NCBI RefSeq assembly: GCF_000621165.1
Contig: NZ_JHZA01000001.1
Location: 558,001-622,000, forward strand
DNA: 64,000 bases
DNA from: Enterovibrio calviensis DSM 14347
GTDB lineage: Bacteria > Pseudomonadota > Gammaproteobacteria > Enterobacterales > Vibrionaceae
Reading direction: 5' to 3'
In this document: positions 62,912 to 64,000 of the stretch, in pieces
How positions within the stretch are numbered: position 1 is the first letter of the stretch
Layout: each line of letters starts with the position of its first letter
The notes under the pieces: model-generated
Databases searched by the model: none
What the model was told of the DNA's origin: nothing
What the model saw: only the letters and a program-made list of their open reading frames with translations
Position numbers and translations under genes: made by a program

Positions 62912-63565
62912 CGGCTCAAGTGGCTTGGGTTTTTCAGTTAGGTTTTGATAGGCAAAAGAGAGGGCGATCACCGTTATGATGGTGACGACATAACTCAAAA
63001 AGGTGAGTAGAGCAGGAGGAACGGAGAGCAGCGCAAAAGGGACCAAAAAGAAACCAAAGATGAAGGGTGTAACCGCCACAACACAAAACATATATAAGGT
63101 TTTTTGAGCGGTTTGATGCCATGCATAGGGAAACGATACGCCTTGTCCAAGCGCGATTGCTGGGAACACCAAACTCAAGCGGCAAGAGATGACTCCTGCA
63201 ACGATGGCCAATATGCCGACCACAGCACCAATCAACGGCGTCAGCAGAAAGATCACGTAGACTCCGACTAAAAGCGCACTATAGTGAGCAAAAAACCACA
63301 GTTCTATTTTTCCTATGGTAAATCGTCCCCATTTGGGTACTGAATCTTCCCCTTGCAGCACAATCCTATGAACGTTGATGGCGATGATTGTACTTAGCAA
63401 TGCTTCAATGAAAGTCACTGCCCAGTAAAACAATTCGTCTTGTAATTCTATCGCTACCAAGTTCACGAGTATCGCTATCAGAATTGGAATAATGGTTGTG
63501 CGAAGCAGCACCGTTTTGTTTCTGAAGGTGAACCAAAAAGTGCTTGAAAGCGTGTCACTAAACAT
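62897..63565 (-). CDS. Multi-spanning membrane protein of unknown function
   Basis: This 222-aa inner membrane protein has about five to six hydrophobic segments (near 22-40, 45-65, 92-117, 120-142, 155-185, 188-208). It ends in a charged tail (KPKPLEPNVEE). No motif names it. The stop codon and last bases are part of a 13-base tandem repeat, so the tail may have been altered by repeat expansion. The ribosome site is AAGGAAA 6 bases before the start. It is separate from the ion channel gene that follows. Confidence 0.7.
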   Translation of the reverse strand: MFSDTLSSTFWFTFRNKTVLLRTTIIPILIAILVNLVAIELQDELFYWAVTFIEALLSTIIAINVHRIVLQGEDSVPKWGRFTIGKIELWFFAHYSALLVGVYVIFLLTPLIGAVVGILAIVAGVISCRLSLVFPAIALGQGVSFPYAWHQTAQKTLYMFCVVAVTPFIFGFFLVPFALLSVPPALLTFLSYVVTIITVIALSFAYQNLTEKPKPLEPNVEE

Positions 63566-63715
63566 CGAGATTTCCTTTCCAATCCATTGTCTGAACTCAT
63601 TTTGTCAGTGAGCCATACTCTACGCTAACGCAATCTGTCTTACAGCAGACACTCATTGGTAAGACAATAGTTCGAAAAACGTTGAAGGGGGATTTTGCAG
63701 TGTGCAGGCGCAATG

Positions 63716-64000
63716 TTATTTGCGTGTGTCTTTCAGGATTTGTTTTAGCTCCTGAATCTCGGCTTTCAGGGCTTTTACTTCTTCATACACCGCGTGATCT
63801 TTGGCTTCTTGTTCCGCTTTCTTTTCGGGGGTGCTGATCAGCCAGGATGCAAATACGGCGGTAAAGCTACCAAACAAACCGACTCCCATGGTGATCAATA
63901 TGATCGCCACAATCCGCCCTTCAAATGTCACGGGATAGAAGTCGCCATATCCGACGGTAGTGATGGTGATAAACGTCCACCAAAATGCGTCTGCTGCGGT
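63716..64000 (-). CDS. Two-pore-helix potassium channel, 5' end cut by window
   Basis: The visible 94 codons cover the pore and second helix. The selectivity filter TTVGYGDFYPV lies at the right end (63929-63958), followed by the inner helix and a C-terminal coiled-coil tail rich in Lys and Glu (about the last 35 residues). The gene continues past the window. The similar channel at 49686 has an RCK domain, but this one has only a short tail. It probably forms a K+-selective tetramer. Confidence 0.8.
   Translation of the reverse strand, partial: TAADAFWWTFITITTVGYGDFYPVTFEGRIVAIILITMGVGLFGSFTAVFASWLISTPEKKAEQEAKDHAVYEEVKALKAEIQELKQILKDTRK

Overview
The window looks like chromosomal DNA from a marine gammaproteobacterium, most likely Vibrionaceae (Vibrio, Grimontia, Enterovibrio or Photobacterium type). 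The reasons are the moderate GC content with AT-rich intergenic DNA, a tryptophanase gene with a TnaC leader, a CarRS/PhoPQ-like two-component pair, a Lap-type adhesin with its own type I secretion genes, RlmF, and dispersed short palindromic repeats. I cannot place it to species. No rRNA, tRNA, CRISPR array, integron, insertion sequence or clear prophage was found. The window cuts a gene at both ends.

Left part (1-8857): a partial M14 zinc carboxypeptidase gene faces away from a six-gene operon (M19-type dipeptidase relative, DUF5943-type protein, DgcA, DgcB, EtfA, EtfB). The gene order matches the dimethylglycine catabolism cluster of Pseudomonas. Electrons from demethylation of a methylated glycine would flow from the DgcA flavoenzyme through DgcB and the dedicated ETF into the respiratory chain.

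8984-24045 is a mixed region. It has two paralogous secreted Calx-beta proteins (8984-10717 and 20835-22544) with unrelated C-termini, a glutaredoxin/ArsR pair with an inverted-repeat operator, an overlapping SirTM-type sirtuin and macrodomain pair (probable ADP-ribosylation writer and eraser), a two-repeat SnoaL-like lipoprotein, an AraC regulator, a DEAD-box helicase, two methyltransferases, a lipoprotein and an M50 metallopeptidase.

24077-32448 is sugar and envelope related. malI lies divergent from malX-malY with two identical operators, followed by a NagZ-like GH3 enzyme, a family 2 glycosyltransferase and a DedA-LssY protein. 32545-36449 carries a histidine kinase/response regulator pair and the tnaC-tnaA attenuator operon. 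TnaC (29 aa, 36360-36449) keeps the W/D/P spacing of the E. coli peptide. Next to it are two tandem paralogous GTPases of unknown role (36710-38980).

40204-49573 is a five-gene biofilm-type operon: a giant adhesin with an N-terminal retention module and LapG-like TAAG motif, the LapB/LapC/TolC secretion apparatus, and an OmpA-family lipoprotein. No LapD or LapG gene is present here. 49686-64000 holds housekeeping and transport genes: potassium channels, DUF1232, cupins, rlmF, DedA, a RodA-like SEDS protein, ppiB, an RND efflux pair, a LysE exporter and a nucleotidyltransferase-like protein. The best leads for new biology are the sirtuin-macrodomain pair without its usual carrier genes, the tandem GTPase pair, a possible structured RNA near 53672-53806, and the dispersed palindromic repeat that forms the 3' end of one gene.
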